Part shown: positions 47,723 to 59,022 of the stretch, in pieces
Position numbering within the stretch: the first letter of the stretch is position 1
Layout: every line of letters begins with the position of its first letter
Assembly (NCBI RefSeq): GCF_000214415.1
Contig: NC_015562.1
Location: forward strand, 186,001-250,000
DNA length: 64,000 nt
Direction of reading: 5' to 3'
Source: Methanotorris igneus Kol 5
GTDB taxonomy: Archaea > AGJL01 > Methanococci > Methanococcales > Methanococcaceae
Notes under the pieces: generated by a model
Told to the model about the DNA's origin: nothing
Databases searched by the model: none
The model's input: only the letters and a program-made list of their open reading frames with translations
Position numbers and translations under genes: made by a program

Positions 47723-48699
47723 AGTATAAAAATATATTAGTTACTGGAAGTGCAGGCTTTATAGGATTTCATTTAAGTAAATACTTATTAGAAAATTATG
47801 ATGATGTAAATGTTATAGGAATAGACAACTTAAACAACTACTATAATCCAATGTTAAAAGAGAAAAGAAATGAAATTTTAAAGAATTATGAAAATTATCA
47901 CTTTATAAAATTAGATTTTTCAGATTGGGATAGTTTAGTTGAAAATTTAAAAGATAGAGAAATTGATTTAATTGTTCATTTGGGAGCCCAGGCTGGTGTT
48001 AGATATTCTTTGGAAAATCCTTGGACTTATATAAAGAGTAATGATATGGGAACTTTAAACATCTTTGAGCTTGCAAGGAAGTTAGATATTGAGAAAGTTG
48101 TTTATGCTTCATCTTCCTCTGTTTATGGAGGGAATAAAAAAATTCCTTTTTCTGAAGACGATAGAGTTGATAATCCAATCTCGTTATATGCTGCAACAAA
48201 AAGAAGTAATGAGTTAATGGCCTATACGTATCATCATTTATACGGCATTAAGATGATTGGTTTGAGGTTCTTTACTGTTTATGGTGAATATGGAAGGCCA
48301 GATATGGCATTTTGGAAATTTACAAAAAATATTCTCTTAGGAAAGCCTATTGAAGTTTATAATTATGGAAAGATGGAGAGAGATTTCACCTATATATCTG
48401 ATATAGTTGATGGAATAATAAAAAGTATAGATAAAAATTTTGACTATGAAATATTCAACTTAGGAAATGATAATCCTACAAATTTAGAATATGCTATTTC
48501 TTTAATAGAGAAATACTTAGGGAAGAAAGCTATCAAAGATTATAAACCTATTCAGCCAGGAGATGTTGAGAGAACTTGGGCTGATTTAACAAAAAGTAGA
48601 AAGCTCTTAGGATATGATCCAAAGGTTAGGATAGAGGAAGGTTTAAAAAGATTTTGTGAGTGGTTTTTGAAAAATAAAGATTGGACCTTAAAAATTTAG
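47719..48699 (+). CDS. NAD-dependent UDP-uronate epimerase (CapI/MJ1055-like)
   Basis: An extended short-chain dehydrogenase/reductase of 326 residues. [18 protein letters not shown] (residues 8-25) binds [41 protein letters not shown] and [13 protein letters not shown] (catalytic Y and K) follow. The pattern ([20 protein letters not shown]) is that of UDP-glucuronate 4-epimerases. It would act directly on the product of the upstream dehydrogenase, with which it overlaps by 4 bp. Confidence 0.9.
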   Translation: MKYKNILVTGSAGFIGFHLSKYLLENYDDVNVIGIDNLNNYYNPMLKEKRNEILKNYENYHFIKLDFSDWDSLVENLKDREIDLIVHLGAQAGVRYSLENPWTYIKSNDMGTLNIFELARKLDIEKVVYASSSSVYGGNKKIPFSEDDRVDNPISLYAATKRSNELMAYTYHHLYGIKMIGLRFFTVYGEYGRPDMAFWKFTKNILLGKPIEVYNYGKMERDFTYISDIVDGIIKSIDKNFDYEIFNLGNDNPTNLEYAISLIEKYLGKKAIKDYKPIQPGDVERTWADLTKSRKLLGYDPKVRIEEGLKRFCEWFLKNKDWTLKI

Positions 48700-48724
48700 A
48701 TTTAAAAAATTTTTGGTGATTTTT

Positions 48725-49804
48725 ATGGACCTCTTTAATAGAGAAAAAGAAATAAATGAAATAATGTCCATCATAGAAAGTGAGCCAAATTTTATTTATT
48801 TTCTTTACGGCCCTATAAATAGTGGAAAAACAGCTTTAATAAACGAAATAATTAATAATAGATTAGATAAAGATAAATATGTAGTGTTTTATTTTGATTT
48901 GAGAGAGATTTTTATCTCTAAATATGATGATTTTATTGAAGTTTTGTTTGAGGAATATAATGAAAATAAAAAGCCAGTTGAAATAATAAAAGGTCTAATT
49001 AAAGATACTCCATTGTTATTTGGTGTTCCAGTTCCAAAGAATACTTTGGAAGAGTTATTAAATAAAAAAACCACCAAAAATGTTTTTAGATATATAACTA
49101 ACATACTATTAGAAATTAAAAAATCTGGAAAGATACCGATAATTATTTTAGATGAACTTCAAAAGATTGGAGATCTAAAGATTAACGGCTTTCTTATCTA
49201 TGAGTTATTTAACTATTTTATCAGCTTAACAAAGCATAAACACCTATGCCATGTATTTTGTTTATCTTCTGATAGCTTGTTTATAGAGAAGGTTTATAGC
49301 GAAGCAATACTAAATGGAAGAGCTAAATATCTTTTGGTCGATGATTTTGATAAAGAGACGGCAATAAAGTTTATGGATTTTTTATCTAAAAGAATTTTAA
49401 ATAAAAAGCTTTCTAATGAAGAGAAAGAGCTAATTTATAGCTATGTAGGAGGGAAGTCAATTGATATAATTTATATAATTCAAGAGCTCAAAAATAAAAA
49501 CTTAGAGGAAATTTTGGATTATTTACTTAAAGATGCTATTCAAAAGTTGGATATGTTCTTAGAAATTTTAAATTACTCTAAACCAAAAATAGAGATTGGA
49601 AATGAAATTATAGAGTTGAAAAAAGAAGACATAATTAATGCATTAAGATTATTTAAAGAGAAATATATGATAAATAAAAAGGAAATTCCAACGCCTGTTT
49701 ATATGTATTTGGTTAAGAAGAATATCTTATTTTTAAACCCTGTTGAAGGAACTTTAAGACCACAGAGTTTTTTAATCTGGAATGGGATAAAGAGATTGAT
49801 TTAA
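48725..49804 (+). CDS. Archaeal STAND ATPase, tandem copy 1 (C-terminal type X)
   Basis: First of five consecutive paralogues. ATG 48725 has GGTGAT; TTG 48713 is upstream of that site. [20 protein letters not shown] opens the protein, then Walker [15 protein letters not shown], Walker [27 protein letters not shown] and [17 protein letters not shown]. The C-terminal domain is type X ([20 protein letters not shown] ... [20 protein letters not shown]) and ends [14 protein letters not shown]. These AAA/STAND-like ATPases are amplified in methanococci and have no settled function; a role as a sensor or defence switch is speculation. Confidence 0.85.
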   Translation: MDLFNREKEINEIMSIIESEPNFIYFLYGPINSGKTALINEIINNRLDKDKYVVFYFDLREIFISKYDDFIEVLFEEYNENKKPVEIIKGLIKDTPLLFGVPVPKNTLEELLNKKTTKNVFRYITNILLEIKKSGKIPIIILDELQKIGDLKINGFLIYELFNYFISLTKHKHLCHVFCLSSDSLFIEKVYSEAILNGRAKYLLVDDFDKETAIKFMDFLSKRILNKKLSNEEKELIYSYVGGKSIDIIYIIQELKNKNLEEILDYLLKDAIQKLDMFLEILNYSKPKIEIGNEIIELKKEDIINALRLFKEKYMINKKEIPTPVYMYLVKKNILFLNPVEGTLRPQSFLIWNGIKRLI

Positions 49805-49824
49805 AAAATTAAAAAAGTGAAACT

Positions 49825-50874
49825 ATGAACCTCTTTAATAGAGAAAAAGAAATGAAAGAGATTCTGTCAATTATTGAATTTGAGCCGAATTTTATTTATT
49901 TTATTTATGGCCCTATAAATAGTGGAAAAACGGCTTTAATTAATGAGATAATTAATAATAGATTGGATAAAGATAAGTATGTAGTGTTTTACATAAATCT
50001 AAGAAGATATTTTATCTCAAAGTATGGTGATTTTGTTGAAGTTTTGTTTAAAGAATATGAGGAGAATAAAAAACCTATAGAGTTAGTTAAAGGCCTAATT
50101 AAAGATACTCCTATGTTATTTGGAATTCCAATTCCTAAAAATACTTTGGAAACTTTGTTATCTAAAAAAGAAGAGAAGAATATATTTGATTACATAACTA
50201 ACATTTTATTAGAAATTAAAGAAGATGGAAAACAGCCAATAATTATTTTAGACGAGCTTCAAAAGATTGGAGATCTAAAGATTAACGGCTTCCTAATTTA
50301 TGAACTATTTAATTACTTTATAAGCCTAACCAAAGAACTGCACTTATGCCACGTATTCTGCCTAAGTTCAGATAGCTTATTCATTGAGAAAGTTTATAGC
50401 GAAGCAATATTAAATGGAAGAGCTAAGTACCTCTTAGTCGATGACTTTGATAAAGAGACGGCAATAAAGTTTATGGATTTTTTATCTGAAAGGGTTTTGG
50501 ATAAAAAGCTTTCTAATGAAGAAAAAGAGCTAATCTACTCCTATGCTGGAGGAAAGCCAGTTGATATAATTTATGTGATTCAAAAGCTTAAGGATAAAAA
50601 TCTAAAAGAGGTTTTAAACTACCTCTTAAATGATGTGAAGCAAAAACTAAAATACTTCTTAGAGGACGTTAAGGAGGAAGATGAAAAGCTTTATAAAGAA
50701 GTCTTAGAAGCTTTAAAAATATTTAAAGAAAGCTATGAGGTTGAAGATATAACAATAGATAAAAAAGTTAGAGAGTTTTTAGTTAAGGGAAATATTTTAT
50801 TTTTAGATCCTATTGAAGGGATTTTAAGGCCGCAGAGTTTTTTAGTTTGGAATGCCATAAAAATATTGATTTAA
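49825..50874 (+). CDS. Archaeal STAND ATPase, tandem copy 2 (C-terminal type Y)
   Basis: 349 residues. The N-terminal ATPase part is nearly the same as copy 1 ([40 protein letters not shown]). The C-terminal part differs in kind: [40 protein letters not shown], then [14 protein letters not shown]. This Y type may carry another specificity or partner. It follows copy 1 after a 20-bp spacer (AAAAAATTAAAAAAGTGAAA-like) that is repeated between all members, with GTGA as the ribosome site. Confidence 0.85.
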   Translation: MNLFNREKEMKEILSIIEFEPNFIYFIYGPINSGKTALINEIINNRLDKDKYVVFYINLRRYFISKYGDFVEVLFKEYEENKKPIELVKGLIKDTPMLFGIPIPKNTLETLLSKKEEKNIFDYITNILLEIKEDGKQPIIILDELQKIGDLKINGFLIYELFNYFISLTKELHLCHVFCLSSDSLFIEKVYSEAILNGRAKYLLVDDFDKETAIKFMDFLSERVLDKKLSNEEKELIYSYAGGKPVDIIYVIQKLKDKNLKEVLNYLLNDVKQKLKYFLEDVKEEDEKLYKEVLEALKIFKESYEVEDITIDKKVREFLVKGNILFLDPIEGILRPQSFLVWNAIKILI

Positions 50875-50894
50875 AAAATTAAAAGAGTGAAACT

Positions 50895-51941
50895 ATGAAA
50901 TTCTTTAACAGAGATAAGGAGATTAAGAAGATTTTATCAATAATTGAGAGCGAGCCGAATTTTATTTACTTTTTATACGGTCCTATAAACTCTGGTAAGA
51001 CAACTTTAATTAATGAAATTATTAACAGGCTTGATAAGGATAGATATGTTGTATTTTATATAAACCTAAGGAGATACTTTGTTTCTAAGTATAGAGATTT
51101 TATTGAGGTTTTGTTTGAGGAGTATGAGGAAGATAAAAACCCAATTGAGTTAATTAAAAGTTTAATAAAAGATTCAAGCATTATTTATGGAATTCCAGTT
51201 CCAAAGAATACCTTAGAAGTCTTAACATCAAAAAAGGACTCTAAGAATATATTTAGATATATAACTGACATTTTAATGAAAATAAAAGAAAGCGGTAAGC
51301 AACCAATAATTGTAATAGATGAGTTACAGAAGATAGGAGATTTAGAGATAAACGGCTATTTGATTTATGAGCTTTTTAATTATTTTATAAGTTTAACTAA
51401 AGAGATGCATCTTAGCCATGTTTTCTGTCTATCTTCTGATAGTTTGTTTATTGAAAGAGTTTATAGCGAGGCGATGCTTGAGGATAGGGCGGATTATATC
51501 TTAGTAGATGACTTCGATAAAGAGACGGCTTTAAAGTTTATGGATTTCTTAGCTGGAGAGGTTTTAAATAGGGCTCTCTCAGAGGAAAAAAAAGAATTAA
51601 TTTATAACTATGTAGGAGGAAAGCCGGTTCTAATAATAAAAGTGATAAATAAAATGAGAGCTGAGGAATTAGATGAAATTTTAAATTTTATGTTGAATGA
51701 TACTAAGCAAAGGTTAAAATATTCATTAGAAGACATAAGGGAAGAAAATGAAGAGCTATATAAGGAAATAATAAAAGCTTTGAGTTTATTTAAAGAAAGC
51801 TATGAGGTTGAAGATATAACAATAGATAAAAAAGTTAGAGAGTTTTTAGTTAAAAGGAACATTTTATTCTTAGATACAATAAAAGGGGTTATAAAACCAC
51901 AGAGTTTTTTAATCTGGAATGCCATAAAAATATTGATTTAA
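50895..51941 (+). CDS. Archaeal STAND ATPase, tandem copy 3 (C-terminal type Y, most divergent)
   Basis: 348 residues with Walker [15 protein letters not shown], Walker [16 protein letters not shown] and the sensor block [17 protein letters not shown]. It differs from its neighbours in many positions across the middle ([40 protein letters not shown]). The last 60 residues are Y type and nearly identical to copy 2 ([19 protein letters not shown]), suggesting local gene conversion. Confidence 0.85.
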   Translation: MKFFNRDKEIKKILSIIESEPNFIYFLYGPINSGKTTLINEIINRLDKDRYVVFYINLRRYFVSKYRDFIEVLFEEYEEDKNPIELIKSLIKDSSIIYGIPVPKNTLEVLTSKKDSKNIFRYITDILMKIKESGKQPIIVIDELQKIGDLEINGYLIYELFNYFISLTKEMHLSHVFCLSSDSLFIERVYSEAMLEDRADYILVDDFDKETALKFMDFLAGEVLNRALSEEKKELIYNYVGGKPVLIIKVINKMRAEELDEILNFMLNDTKQRLKYSLEDIREENEELYKEIIKALSLFKESYEVEDITIDKKVREFLVKRNILFLDTIKGVIKPQSFLIWNAIKILI

Positions 51942-51961
51942 AAAATTAAAAGAGTGAAACT

Positions 51962-53041
51962 ATGGAATTCTTTAACCGAGAGAAGGAGATTAAAATAACC
52001 CTCTCAATTATTGAAGATGAGCCAGATGATACATATTTTATCTATGGCCCCATAAATAGTGGAAAAACAACTTTAATTAATGAAATAATTAACAATAAGT
52101 TGAATAAAGATAAATACGTAGTGTTTTACATAAATCTTAGGAGATATTTTATTTCCAAGTATGATGATTTTATTGCTTTACTTTTTAAAGAATATTCAGA
52201 AGATAAAAAACCATTAGAGTTAATAAAAGGCTTAATAAAAGATTCTCCTCTAATATTTGGAATTCCAATTCCTAAAAATACCTTAGAGATTTTACTATCA
52301 AAGAATGAAGAGGTTAATGTCTTTGATTATATAACAAATTTTTTATTAGATATTAAAAAAGAAGGAAAACAACCGATAATTATTTTAGATGAACTTCAGA
52401 AGATAGGGGATTTAAAAATAAACGGTTTCTTAATTTATGAGCTATTTAATTACTTTATAAGCTTAACCAAAGAGATGCACCTTAGCCATGTGTTTTGTTT
52501 ATCTTCTGATTCTTTATTTATTGAGAGAGTTTATAACGAGGCTGTGCTAAATGGAAGGGCTAAGTATCTTTTAGTTGATGACTTTGATAAAGAGACAGCA
52601 ATGAAGTTTATGGATTTTTTATCTGAAAGAATTTTAAATAAAAAGCTTTCCAATGAAGAGAAAGAATTAATTTATAGCTATGTAGGAGGAAAGCCAAAGG
52701 ATATAATTTATGTTATTAAAAGGTTAAGAGTTGAGAATTTAAAAGAAATCTTGGATTATCTATTAAATGATGCTAAACAGAAGTTAGATATGCTTTTAGA
52801 GGTTTTAGATTATTCTACACCAAAGGTCGTAGTTGGAGATAAAGAAGTTGAGGTTAAAAAAGAGGACATAATTAATGCATTAAGATTATTCAAAGAGAAA
52901 TATATGATAAATAAAAAGGAAATTCCAACGCCTGTTTATATGTATTTAGTTAAGAAGAATATCTTATTTTTAAATCCTGTTGAAGGAACTTTAAGACCAC
53001 AGAGTTTTTTAATCTGGAATGGGATAAAGAGATTGATTTAA
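51962..53041 (+). CDS. Archaeal STAND ATPase, tandem copy 4 (C-terminal type X)
   Basis: 359 residues: [20 protein letters not shown], Walker [15 protein letters not shown], Walker [14 protein letters not shown]. The C-terminus is again type X ([20 protein letters not shown], then [20 protein letters not shown]), with the last 55 residues identical to copy 1 though two Y-type genes lie between. The DNA of this end is also almost identical (52871-53041 versus 49634-49804). Confidence 0.85.
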   Translation: MEFFNREKEIKITLSIIEDEPDDTYFIYGPINSGKTTLINEIINNKLNKDKYVVFYINLRRYFISKYDDFIALLFKEYSEDKKPLELIKGLIKDSPLIFGIPIPKNTLEILLSKNEEVNVFDYITNFLLDIKKEGKQPIIILDELQKIGDLKINGFLIYELFNYFISLTKEMHLSHVFCLSSDSLFIERVYNEAVLNGRAKYLLVDDFDKETAMKFMDFLSERILNKKLSNEEKELIYSYVGGKPKDIIYVIKRLRVENLKEILDYLLNDAKQKLDMLLEVLDYSTPKVVVGDKEVEVKKEDIINALRLFKEKYMINKKEIPTPVYMYLVKKNILFLNPVEGTLRPQSFLIWNGIKRLI

Positions 53042-53061
53042 AAAATTAAAAAAGTGAAACT

Positions 53062-54114
53062 ATGAAGTTCTTTAACAGAGATAAGGAGATTAAGAAGATT
53101 TTATCTATATTGGGGGATGAACCAGATGATATTTATTTTCTTTACGGCCCTATAAATAGTGGTAAAACTGCTTTAATTAATGAAATAATTAACAATAGGC
53201 TTGATAAAGATAAATATGTGGTATTCTATATAAACCTCAGGAGATACTTTATTTCTAAGTACGATGATTTTATTGAAGTTTTATTCGAAGAATATGAGGA
53301 AGATAAAAAGCCAGCTGAATTAATAAAAGGCCTAATTAAAGATTCTCCTTTAATATTCGGAATTCCAATTCCTAAAAATACATTAGAGACTTTATTCTCT
53401 GATAAAAGCGAGAAAAATGTGTTTAAGTATATAACAAATCTTTTATTAAGTATAAAGAAAGAAGATAAGCAGCCGATAATTATAATGGATGAACTTCAGA
53501 AGATAGGAGATTTAAAAATAAACGGCTTCTTAATTTATGAGCTATTTAATTACTTTATAAGCTTAACCAAAGAACTGCATTTATGTCATATATTTTGCTT
53601 AAGTTCAGACAGCCTGTTTATAGAGAAAGTTTATAACGAGGCTATGCTAAATGGAAGGGCCAAATATCTTTTAGTCGATGACTTTGATAAAGAAACCGCC
53701 TTAAAATTTATGGATTTTTTATCTGAAAGAATTTTAAATAAAAAGCTTTCCAATGAAGAGAAAGAATTAATTTATAGCTATGTAGGAGGAAAGCCAAAGG
53801 ATATAATTTATGTTATAAAAAGCTTAAAAACTGATAAACTAAAAGAAATTTTAAACTATCTCTTAAATGATGCCAAACAAAAATTAAAATACTTCTTAGA
53901 AGATGTTAAAGAGGAAAATGAAGAACTTTATAAAAAAGTAGTTGATGCTTTAAAAATATTTAAGGAAAGCTATGAGGTTGAAGATATAACAATAGGGAAA
54001 AAAATTAGAGAGTTTTTAGTTAAGAGAAATATTTTATTTTTAGATCCTATTGAAGGGATTTTAAGGCCGCAGAGTTTTTTGATTTGGAATGGGATAAAAG
54101 AGTTAAAAAGGTGA
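53062..54114 (+). CDS. Archaeal STAND ATPase, tandem copy 5 (C-terminal type Y)
   Basis: 350 residues: [20 protein letters not shown] like copy 3 at the N-terminus, but a middle like copy 4 ([35 protein letters not shown]), and a Y-type end ([40 protein letters not shown]) closing in a unique GIKELKR. The mosaic shows exchange among the tandem genes. The RNA unit copy 3 begins 32 bp beyond its stop, in convergent orientation. Confidence 0.85.
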   Translation: MKFFNRDKEIKKILSILGDEPDDIYFLYGPINSGKTALINEIINNRLDKDKYVVFYINLRRYFISKYDDFIEVLFEEYEEDKKPAELIKGLIKDSPLIFGIPIPKNTLETLFSDKSEKNVFKYITNLLLSIKKEDKQPIIIMDELQKIGDLKINGFLIYELFNYFISLTKELHLCHIFCLSSDSLFIEKVYNEAMLNGRAKYLLVDDFDKETALKFMDFLSERILNKKLSNEEKELIYSYVGGKPKDIIYVIKSLKTDKLKEILNYLLNDAKQKLKYFLEDVKEENEELYKKVVDALKIFKESYEVEDITIGKKIREFLVKRNILFLDPIEGILRPQSFLIWNGIKELKR

Positions 54115-54145
54115 ATATATGAAAAAATTTATGTGTTATTGGTTT

Positions 54146-54306
54146 GGGGTCTGTCCAATGTGGGTATTGGTGAGTAAGTACCCATATTGGACTTGGGCGT
54201 CATCAGCCACACGAGAGTGTCTCTGCCCCTGTCGTGGACATAAAAACCTAACGGTTTTTAAGTTCTCGTCGCTTCGCTCCGAGATGACCCCAAGCTCCAC
54301 CCATCT
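54146..54306 (-). ncRNA. GC-rich structured RNA, copy 3 (hgcC-like, shortest)
   Basis: On the minus strand: GGAGCTTGGGGTC then CTCGGAGCGAAGCGACGAG, the AAAAACC/GGTTTTT hairpin with GTTA loop, ACACTC/GTGTG-type small stem, GGCTGATGACGCC (kink-turn-like), a long GTCCAATATGGGT/ACCCACATTGGAC stem and terminal GACCCC paired with GGGGTC. The 5' end is predicted near 54306 from TATA at 54336. About 160 nt, so it defines the minimal unit. Compensating changes relative to copy 1 (CTCCCG/CGGGAA to CATCTCG/CGAGAA) support the folded stem. Confidence 0.75.
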
Positions 54307-54391
54307 ATTTTTTTTATCTTTATAAAGTCCTATATAAATATATCTAAAACTCATAAACACACATACCCTCACAAATACTTACAAAAAACTA

Positions 54392-54407
54392 AACAGTTTT
54401 GAACGGC
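54392..54407 (-). promoter_or_regulatory. Conserved upstream box of RNA unit, copy 3
   Basis: GCCGTTCAAAACTGTT on the minus strand (two changes from copies 1 and 2), 55 nt upstream of the TATATA box that starts at 54336. Confidence 0.6.
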
Positions 54408-54477
54408 ATATGTTGGTTTACAATTTACCATAAAAATGGATAAATAGTAAAAGGATTTATCTATTGGGGGCTCTAAA

Positions 54478-56352
54478 ATGTGTGGAATTAATGGTATTGT
54501 TAGATTTGATAATGAGATTTTAGAAGAAGAAATTAAAAGGATGAACAAAGCTATTAAACATAGAGGACCTGATGATGAAGGAGTTTATGTAAATAATTTT
54601 ATTGGTTTAGGGCATGTTAGATTGGCTATTCTTGACTTGTCAGAGAAAGGGCATCAGCCAATGGGATTAACTAAAAATGGTAAAATTATTTATAGAGATG
54701 AGGAGCTTGATAAAGCCAAATATATTATTGTCTATAATGGGGAGGTGTATAATTATAAAGAGTTGATAGAGAAGTTTAATTTAAAGACAGAGACAGGGAC
54801 TGATACTGAAGTTATATTAAAGCTTTATCAAAAACTTGGTTTCGACTGTGTTAAAGAATTCAATGGCATGTGGGCATTTGTTATTTATGATAGAGAAAAA
54901 AATATTATTTTTGCTTCAAGGGATAGGTTAGGGGTTAAGCCCTTTTATTACTATTGGGATGGGGAGGAGTTTATATTCAGCTCTGAATTAAAAGGAATTT
55001 TAGCTGTTAAAGAATTGAATAGAAAAGAGAATATAAATAAAGAGGCAGTTCAACTTTACTTTGCTCTTGGTTTTATTCCTTCTCCCTGGACTATATATAA
55101 TAAAACTTTTAAGTTAGAGGCTGCTCACAACTTAGTTTTAGATTTGGGTAAAAAAGAAATAAAAAAGTGGAGATATTGGGAGCTTCCTAAGTATAATCCA
55201 ATTTATGATAAAAAGAAGTTAATAGAAGAGGGTAAAAAGCTTTTAGAGGATGCTGTAAAAATAAGATTAAGATCAGATGTTCCTGTAGGGGCTTTTTTAA
55301 GTGGTGGATTAGATAGCTCTACAGTTGTTGCTGTTATGAGCAAATTTACTGATTTGAAAAAGTTGCATACTTTTTCTATTGGCTTTGAAGGAAAGTATGA
55401 TGAAACCCCTTACATAAAAATAGTTGTTGATTATTTAAGAACCCAACATCACCACTATTATTTTAAAGAGAAAGATTTTGAGGTGCTAATTGATAAGTAT
55501 GTCTGGATTTATGATGAGCCATTTGGAGATTACTCTGGCTTTCCTACTTATAAAGTTTCTGAGATGGCTAAGAAATATGTAACTGTTGTTTTAAGCGGTG
55601 ATGGCGGGGATGAGGTTTTTGGAGGATATAAATTTCATATTATTAGTAGAAGAATAGAATACCTAAAAAAGATTCCATTATTTATTAGATTAATGTTTCT
55701 GAAAATATTAAATAATATTTCTTTAAAAAAAAATTTCACGTTGTATTTAATTAAAGAGGCTATTAAACTATCTTTGGTTAGTAATGAAAAATTTTATTCG
55801 GAATTGTTTGATGGAGACTTTATTATTTCTAATGAGGGCAAAATTTGGATAGAAAAAAATTTAAAGTACTGTTTAGAAAATACAGACAATAACCTTTCAG
55901 AATCCATTAGAATTTTTGATTTACTATTTAGGACGTTATCTGATAATTTCTTAGTTAAAGTTGATAGGGCATCAATGGCCAACTCTTTAGAGGTTAGAAG
56001 TCCTTTTTTAGATTATCGATTTGCTGAATTTAGCCAGAAAATACCAACAGAATGGAAAGTAGATTTTTTTAAAACTAAGAAATTAATGAGAGAAATTATA
56101 AAAGATATTTTGCCAGATGAGATAGTTAATAGAGGAAAAGGAGGTTTTGAACCTCCATTAGCTGATTGGATTTTGAAAGAAGAGTATTTAAATGAGGTTT
56201 ATAAAAATGTTGTAATACTGAAAGATATTGACGAAAGTCTTTATAATTTTTTCAAAGAAAAAGTTTTTAAAAATAAAGAAAATTTATTGTATAGGATTTA
56301 TTTAATAAGATTATTTATATTTATAAAATGGTGGAAAAGATGGATAAAGTAA
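54478..56352 (+). CDS. asnB: Glutamine-hydrolysing asparagine synthase family protein
   Basis: MCGINGIVRF places the glutaminase nucleophile Cys at position 2. HRGPDDEGVYV, GHVRLAILDLSEKGHQPM, YNGEVYNYKEL, and RDRLGVKPFYYYW make up the glutamine domain. FLSGGLDSSTVVAVM is the PP-loop of the synthetase domain, and SGDGGDEVFGGYKFH follows. 624 residues, full length. Members in polysaccharide clusters (as for MJ1056) often amidate sugars or uronates rather than make free asparagine; the setting beside uronate genes favours that here. Confidence 0.9.
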   Translation: MCGINGIVRFDNEILEEEIKRMNKAIKHRGPDDEGVYVNNFIGLGHVRLAILDLSEKGHQPMGLTKNGKIIYRDEELDKAKYIIVYNGEVYNYKELIEKFNLKTETGTDTEVILKLYQKLGFDCVKEFNGMWAFVIYDREKNIIFASRDRLGVKPFYYYWDGEEFIFSSELKGILAVKELNRKENINKEAVQLYFALGFIPSPWTIYNKTFKLEAAHNLVLDLGKKEIKKWRYWELPKYNPIYDKKKLIEEGKKLLEDAVKIRLRSDVPVGAFLSGGLDSSTVVAVMSKFTDLKKLHTFSIGFEGKYDETPYIKIVVDYLRTQHHHYYFKEKDFEVLIDKYVWIYDEPFGDYSGFPTYKVSEMAKKYVTVVLSGDGGDEVFGGYKFHIISRRIEYLKKIPLFIRLMFLKILNNISLKKNFTLYLIKEAIKLSLVSNEKFYSELFDGDFIISNEGKIWIEKNLKYCLENTDNNLSESIRIFDLLFRTLSDNFLVKVDRASMANSLEVRSPFLDYRFAEFSQKIPTEWKVDFFKTKKLMREIIKDILPDEIVNRGKGGFEPPLADWILKEEYLNEVYKNVVILKDIDESLYNFFKEKVFKNKENLLYRIYLIRLFIFIKWWKRWIK

Positions 56353-56618
56353 GCTTTGACAAATTAGTTGATATAATTTTTAGGGAGTTAATACCTAAAT
56401 TAGTCTATAATAGAGGAGTATCAAAGTTTGCTGAAGAAAGATCAAAATTTGAAGGATGGCTAAAAGCATAATAATATAATAGAAATTGGAGAAGACATTT
56501 ATATAAAATATTAAAGGAATTAGGTAATGATAATCTTAAATATAAAGAGTTTAGATTTAAATCAGGAGTACCTGGCGTAATTTACATAGGCAAGGTTTAT
56601 TGGCTTAAAAATATTTAA
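56340..56618 (+). pseudogene. Decayed small gene downstream of asnB
   Basis: ATG 56340 (overlapping the asnB end) encodes 43 residues (MDKVSFDKLVDIIFRELIPK, VYNRGVSKFAEERSKFEGWLKA) to a double stop at 56472. A second open stretch (RNWRRHLYKILKELGNDNLK, EFRFKSGVPGVIYIGKVYWL) ends at TAA 56618. The two pieces look like the start and end of one protein with a lost middle. Family not recognised. Confidence 0.45.
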
Positions 56619-56707
56619 ATTTTATAAAAATAAAGTGTTTAATGAAACAATAAACTTTATAATGTTTATAAAATTAGATTATTTTTGTTTGTGAAGTGGT
56701 GGGATAA

Positions 56708-57877
56708 ATGGATAACGAACTAAAAAAACTTAAAAATTATTTTAAGTACTTTGTTGTTAAAAGTGTGGAGATTCCATTTTATATAAAATATTCTCTTAAT
56801 ACAAAAAAAGAGATAGATTATCAAAAATCTTTTAAAAAAATAGCATTAATTTGTACAAAACCAATGGGATTAGGGGATTTAATAATGGATACTCCTTTTA
56901 TCAAGGAATTAAGAAAAAATTTCCCAGATTCTGAAATACATTTAATAACTGATAAAGATATCTTTGACAAAGTTAGGGAAATAGATAAAATAATAATAGT
57001 TAAAGGGAATACTTTAAAGTTAATTAAAGAATTTTATAAGTTAAAAAAAGAAAAATATGATTTAGGGATAGTAATGAATAGAGGTATAAACCAAACATTC
57101 TATTTAGAAGTTTTAAATCCCAAATATAAACTTGGTTACTTAGCCGGTTGGAAAATTTTATCAAATTTTAAATTAAAAAAAGAAGGTTTGAGATTTACTA
57201 AAAATGAGCATTATTGGGATATGGCATTAAAAATATTACATAGTCTGGGTATTGAAATAAATAAAGAAGAGTTAGTTGAAGTAGATTTTAATAAGGATGT
57301 AAAGCAAAATGTTGAAGAAATATATAAAAAACTAAAAATAGATGAAAATAAAAAAACTATTATAATTAACCCATTTGTTCGTTGGAGAACAAGGATGTGG
57401 GATGCAGATAACTATATAAAATTAATTAAAGAAATCCACAAAGATTTTAATATTATTCTATATGGGGGTAAAGACTCTCTAAAAACTGTTAACTATATAG
57501 TTAATAAGTTAAAAAATGAAGGTATATATATAGAAAACGTTGCAGGTAAATTAGGCCTTAAAGAAGCCATTTATTTTTTAAAATTTGCAGATTTATTTAT
57601 TACTTCTGACAGTGGGCCTATGCATTTTGCATTTTTAATGAAAGTTCCTACTTTAGCATTATTTGGTCCAGTTAATCCATTACATAGATTACCAAAAAAT
57701 TTTAAAAAATATGGTATTTATGATTACCTTTGGTATAATGATTTTAAACCATTAAAAAAATTTTATAATTATGAGTATGAATATATGGATAAAGAGTTAG
57801 AGGGGTTAAAAGCTATTCCCGTAGAAGCTGTAAAAAGTAAAATATACAAATTCTTTGAAAATGGAAGATTTTATTAA
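56708..57877 (+). CDS. Glycosyltransferase family 9 (heptosyltransferase-like)
   Basis: GT-B enzyme, 389 residues. IALICTKPMGLGDLIMDTPF (residues 45-64) is the GT9 N-terminal site, IIINPFVRWRTRMWDADNYI the linker, and FITSDSGPMHFAFLMKVPTLALFGPVNPLHR the donor-site signature. It adds a nucleotide-activated sugar during surface glycan assembly on the cytoplasmic face. GGTGGG precedes ATG. The next glycosyltransferase follows after 13 bp. Confidence 0.88.
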   Translation: MDNELKKLKNYFKYFVVKSVEIPFYIKYSLNTKKEIDYQKSFKKIALICTKPMGLGDLIMDTPFIKELRKNFPDSEIHLITDKDIFDKVREIDKIIIVKGNTLKLIKEFYKLKKEKYDLGIVMNRGINQTFYLEVLNPKYKLGYLAGWKILSNFKLKKEGLRFTKNEHYWDMALKILHSLGIEINKEELVEVDFNKDVKQNVEEIYKKLKIDENKKTIIINPFVRWRTRMWDADNYIKLIKEIHKDFNIILYGGKDSLKTVNYIVNKLKNEGIYIENVAGKLGLKEAIYFLKFADLFITSDSGPMHFAFLMKVPTLALFGPVNPLHRLPKNFKKYGIYDYLWYNDFKPLKKFYNYEYEYMDKELEGLKAIPVEAVKSKIYKFFENGRFY

Positions 57878-57890
57878 TAAAGGTGTAAAA

Positions 57891-59018
57891 ATGAAAAAAA
57901 TATTAGTATTATATCAAGATTGGGATAATTGGTTTTTAAATTCCTATGAAAAATTTGAACATTGGTTTAAAGAAAAAGATGGAGCATATAGTAAAGATAA
58001 CGAATACTACATTTTATCACTAAGCACATGTAATAAAATATTAAAACCTGAAAACAATATAACAGTAGAATTATTTAAATCCTCCCCAACAAAACAACTA
58101 TTTGATTTAATCAAATTTAAGAAAAGATTAAAAGAAGTTATTAATGAATTTAAACCAGATTATATTTATGTACCATTTTTATACCTTGCTTCAACAATCC
58201 CAAAAGATAGAAATTTTAAGGTTATATCTTTTTTAAGAGACATAACTCCCGAAATGATTAAAGGAAAAGGAGGTATAAGGAAAATATTAGGTAATATTTT
58301 TTATATTTTAGACTATTTGGCTCTTAAAAAAACTGATATTTTGTTGTATAATGCATTCCATTTGAAGGAATATGCCTTAAAGATGAGATATAAGGGAAAA
58401 TTAATATTCTGTCCAAGGGATATTACTGACAAAGAATATTTTAATGAAATTAGTGAAAAAGAAATAATAGAAATAGTTAGAAAATACAATCTTAAAAATA
58501 AAAGGATAATATTAACTGTTGCAAGATTAACACCGGAGAAAAACATAGAAATGGGTATCAAAGCTTTGAGGTTTCTGCCTAAAGATTATGTATATATAAT
58601 TGTTGGAGAAGGAAGAGATGAAAAAAGACTTGTAAATTTGGCTAAGAAATTAGGTGTTTATGATAGAGTTGTGTTCATTGGTTATGTAAAACATAAAGAA
58701 ATTTGGAAATACTATAAAGTTGCTGATGTTTTGTGGTTACTAAGTAAGTCTAACTTTGAAGGAATTCCTAATGTTATAATGGAATCTTGGTATTCAAAAA
58801 CTCCAGTAATTGTATCTAATATAAAAGTATTTAAATATTTAATTAAAAATTATAAGACAGGAATTGTACTAAAATCTTGGGATGAAAAAGAATTAGCAGA
58901 GAAAACAGAAGAGTTACTGAAGAACAATAAACTTTATAAAGATATATGTGAAAATGGTTGGAAATATGTAAATGAGTTAATTAGACACCATATTGATGTC
59001 AGAGAATTGTTTAGGTGA
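57891..59018 (+). CDS. Glycosyltransferase family 4
   Basis: ATG 57891 has AAAGGTG upstream; the frame open from 57855 overlaps the GT9 gene. 375 residues. The C-terminal domain shows ILTVARLTPEKNIEMGIKAL, YIIVGEGRDEKRLVNLAKKLG, VVFIGYVKHKEIWKYYKVADVLWLLSKSNFEGIPNVIMES, which is the GT4 donor site with the E-x7-E motif (FEGIPNVIME). The stop is followed within 4 bp by the broken methyltransferase. Confidence 0.88.
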   Translation: MKKILVLYQDWDNWFLNSYEKFEHWFKEKDGAYSKDNEYYILSLSTCNKILKPENNITVELFKSSPTKQLFDLIKFKKRLKEVINEFKPDYIYVPFLYLASTIPKDRNFKVISFLRDITPEMIKGKGGIRKILGNIFYILDYLALKKTDILLYNAFHLKEYALKMRYKGKLIFCPRDITDKEYFNEISEKEIIEIVRKYNLKNKRIILTVARLTPEKNIEMGIKALRFLPKDYVYIIVGEGRDEKRLVNLAKKLGVYDRVVFIGYVKHKEIWKYYKVADVLWLLSKSNFEGIPNVIMESWYSKTPVIVSNIKVFKYLIKNYKTGIVLKSWDEKELAEKTEELLKNNKLYKDICENGWKYVNELIRHHIDVRELFR

Positions 59019-59022
59019 GTGT

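Noticed and set aside
54119-54372. Open frames of 68 and 78 codons on both strands
   Set aside because: They cover RNA unit copy 3. Conservation is at the RNA stem level, not at codon level.
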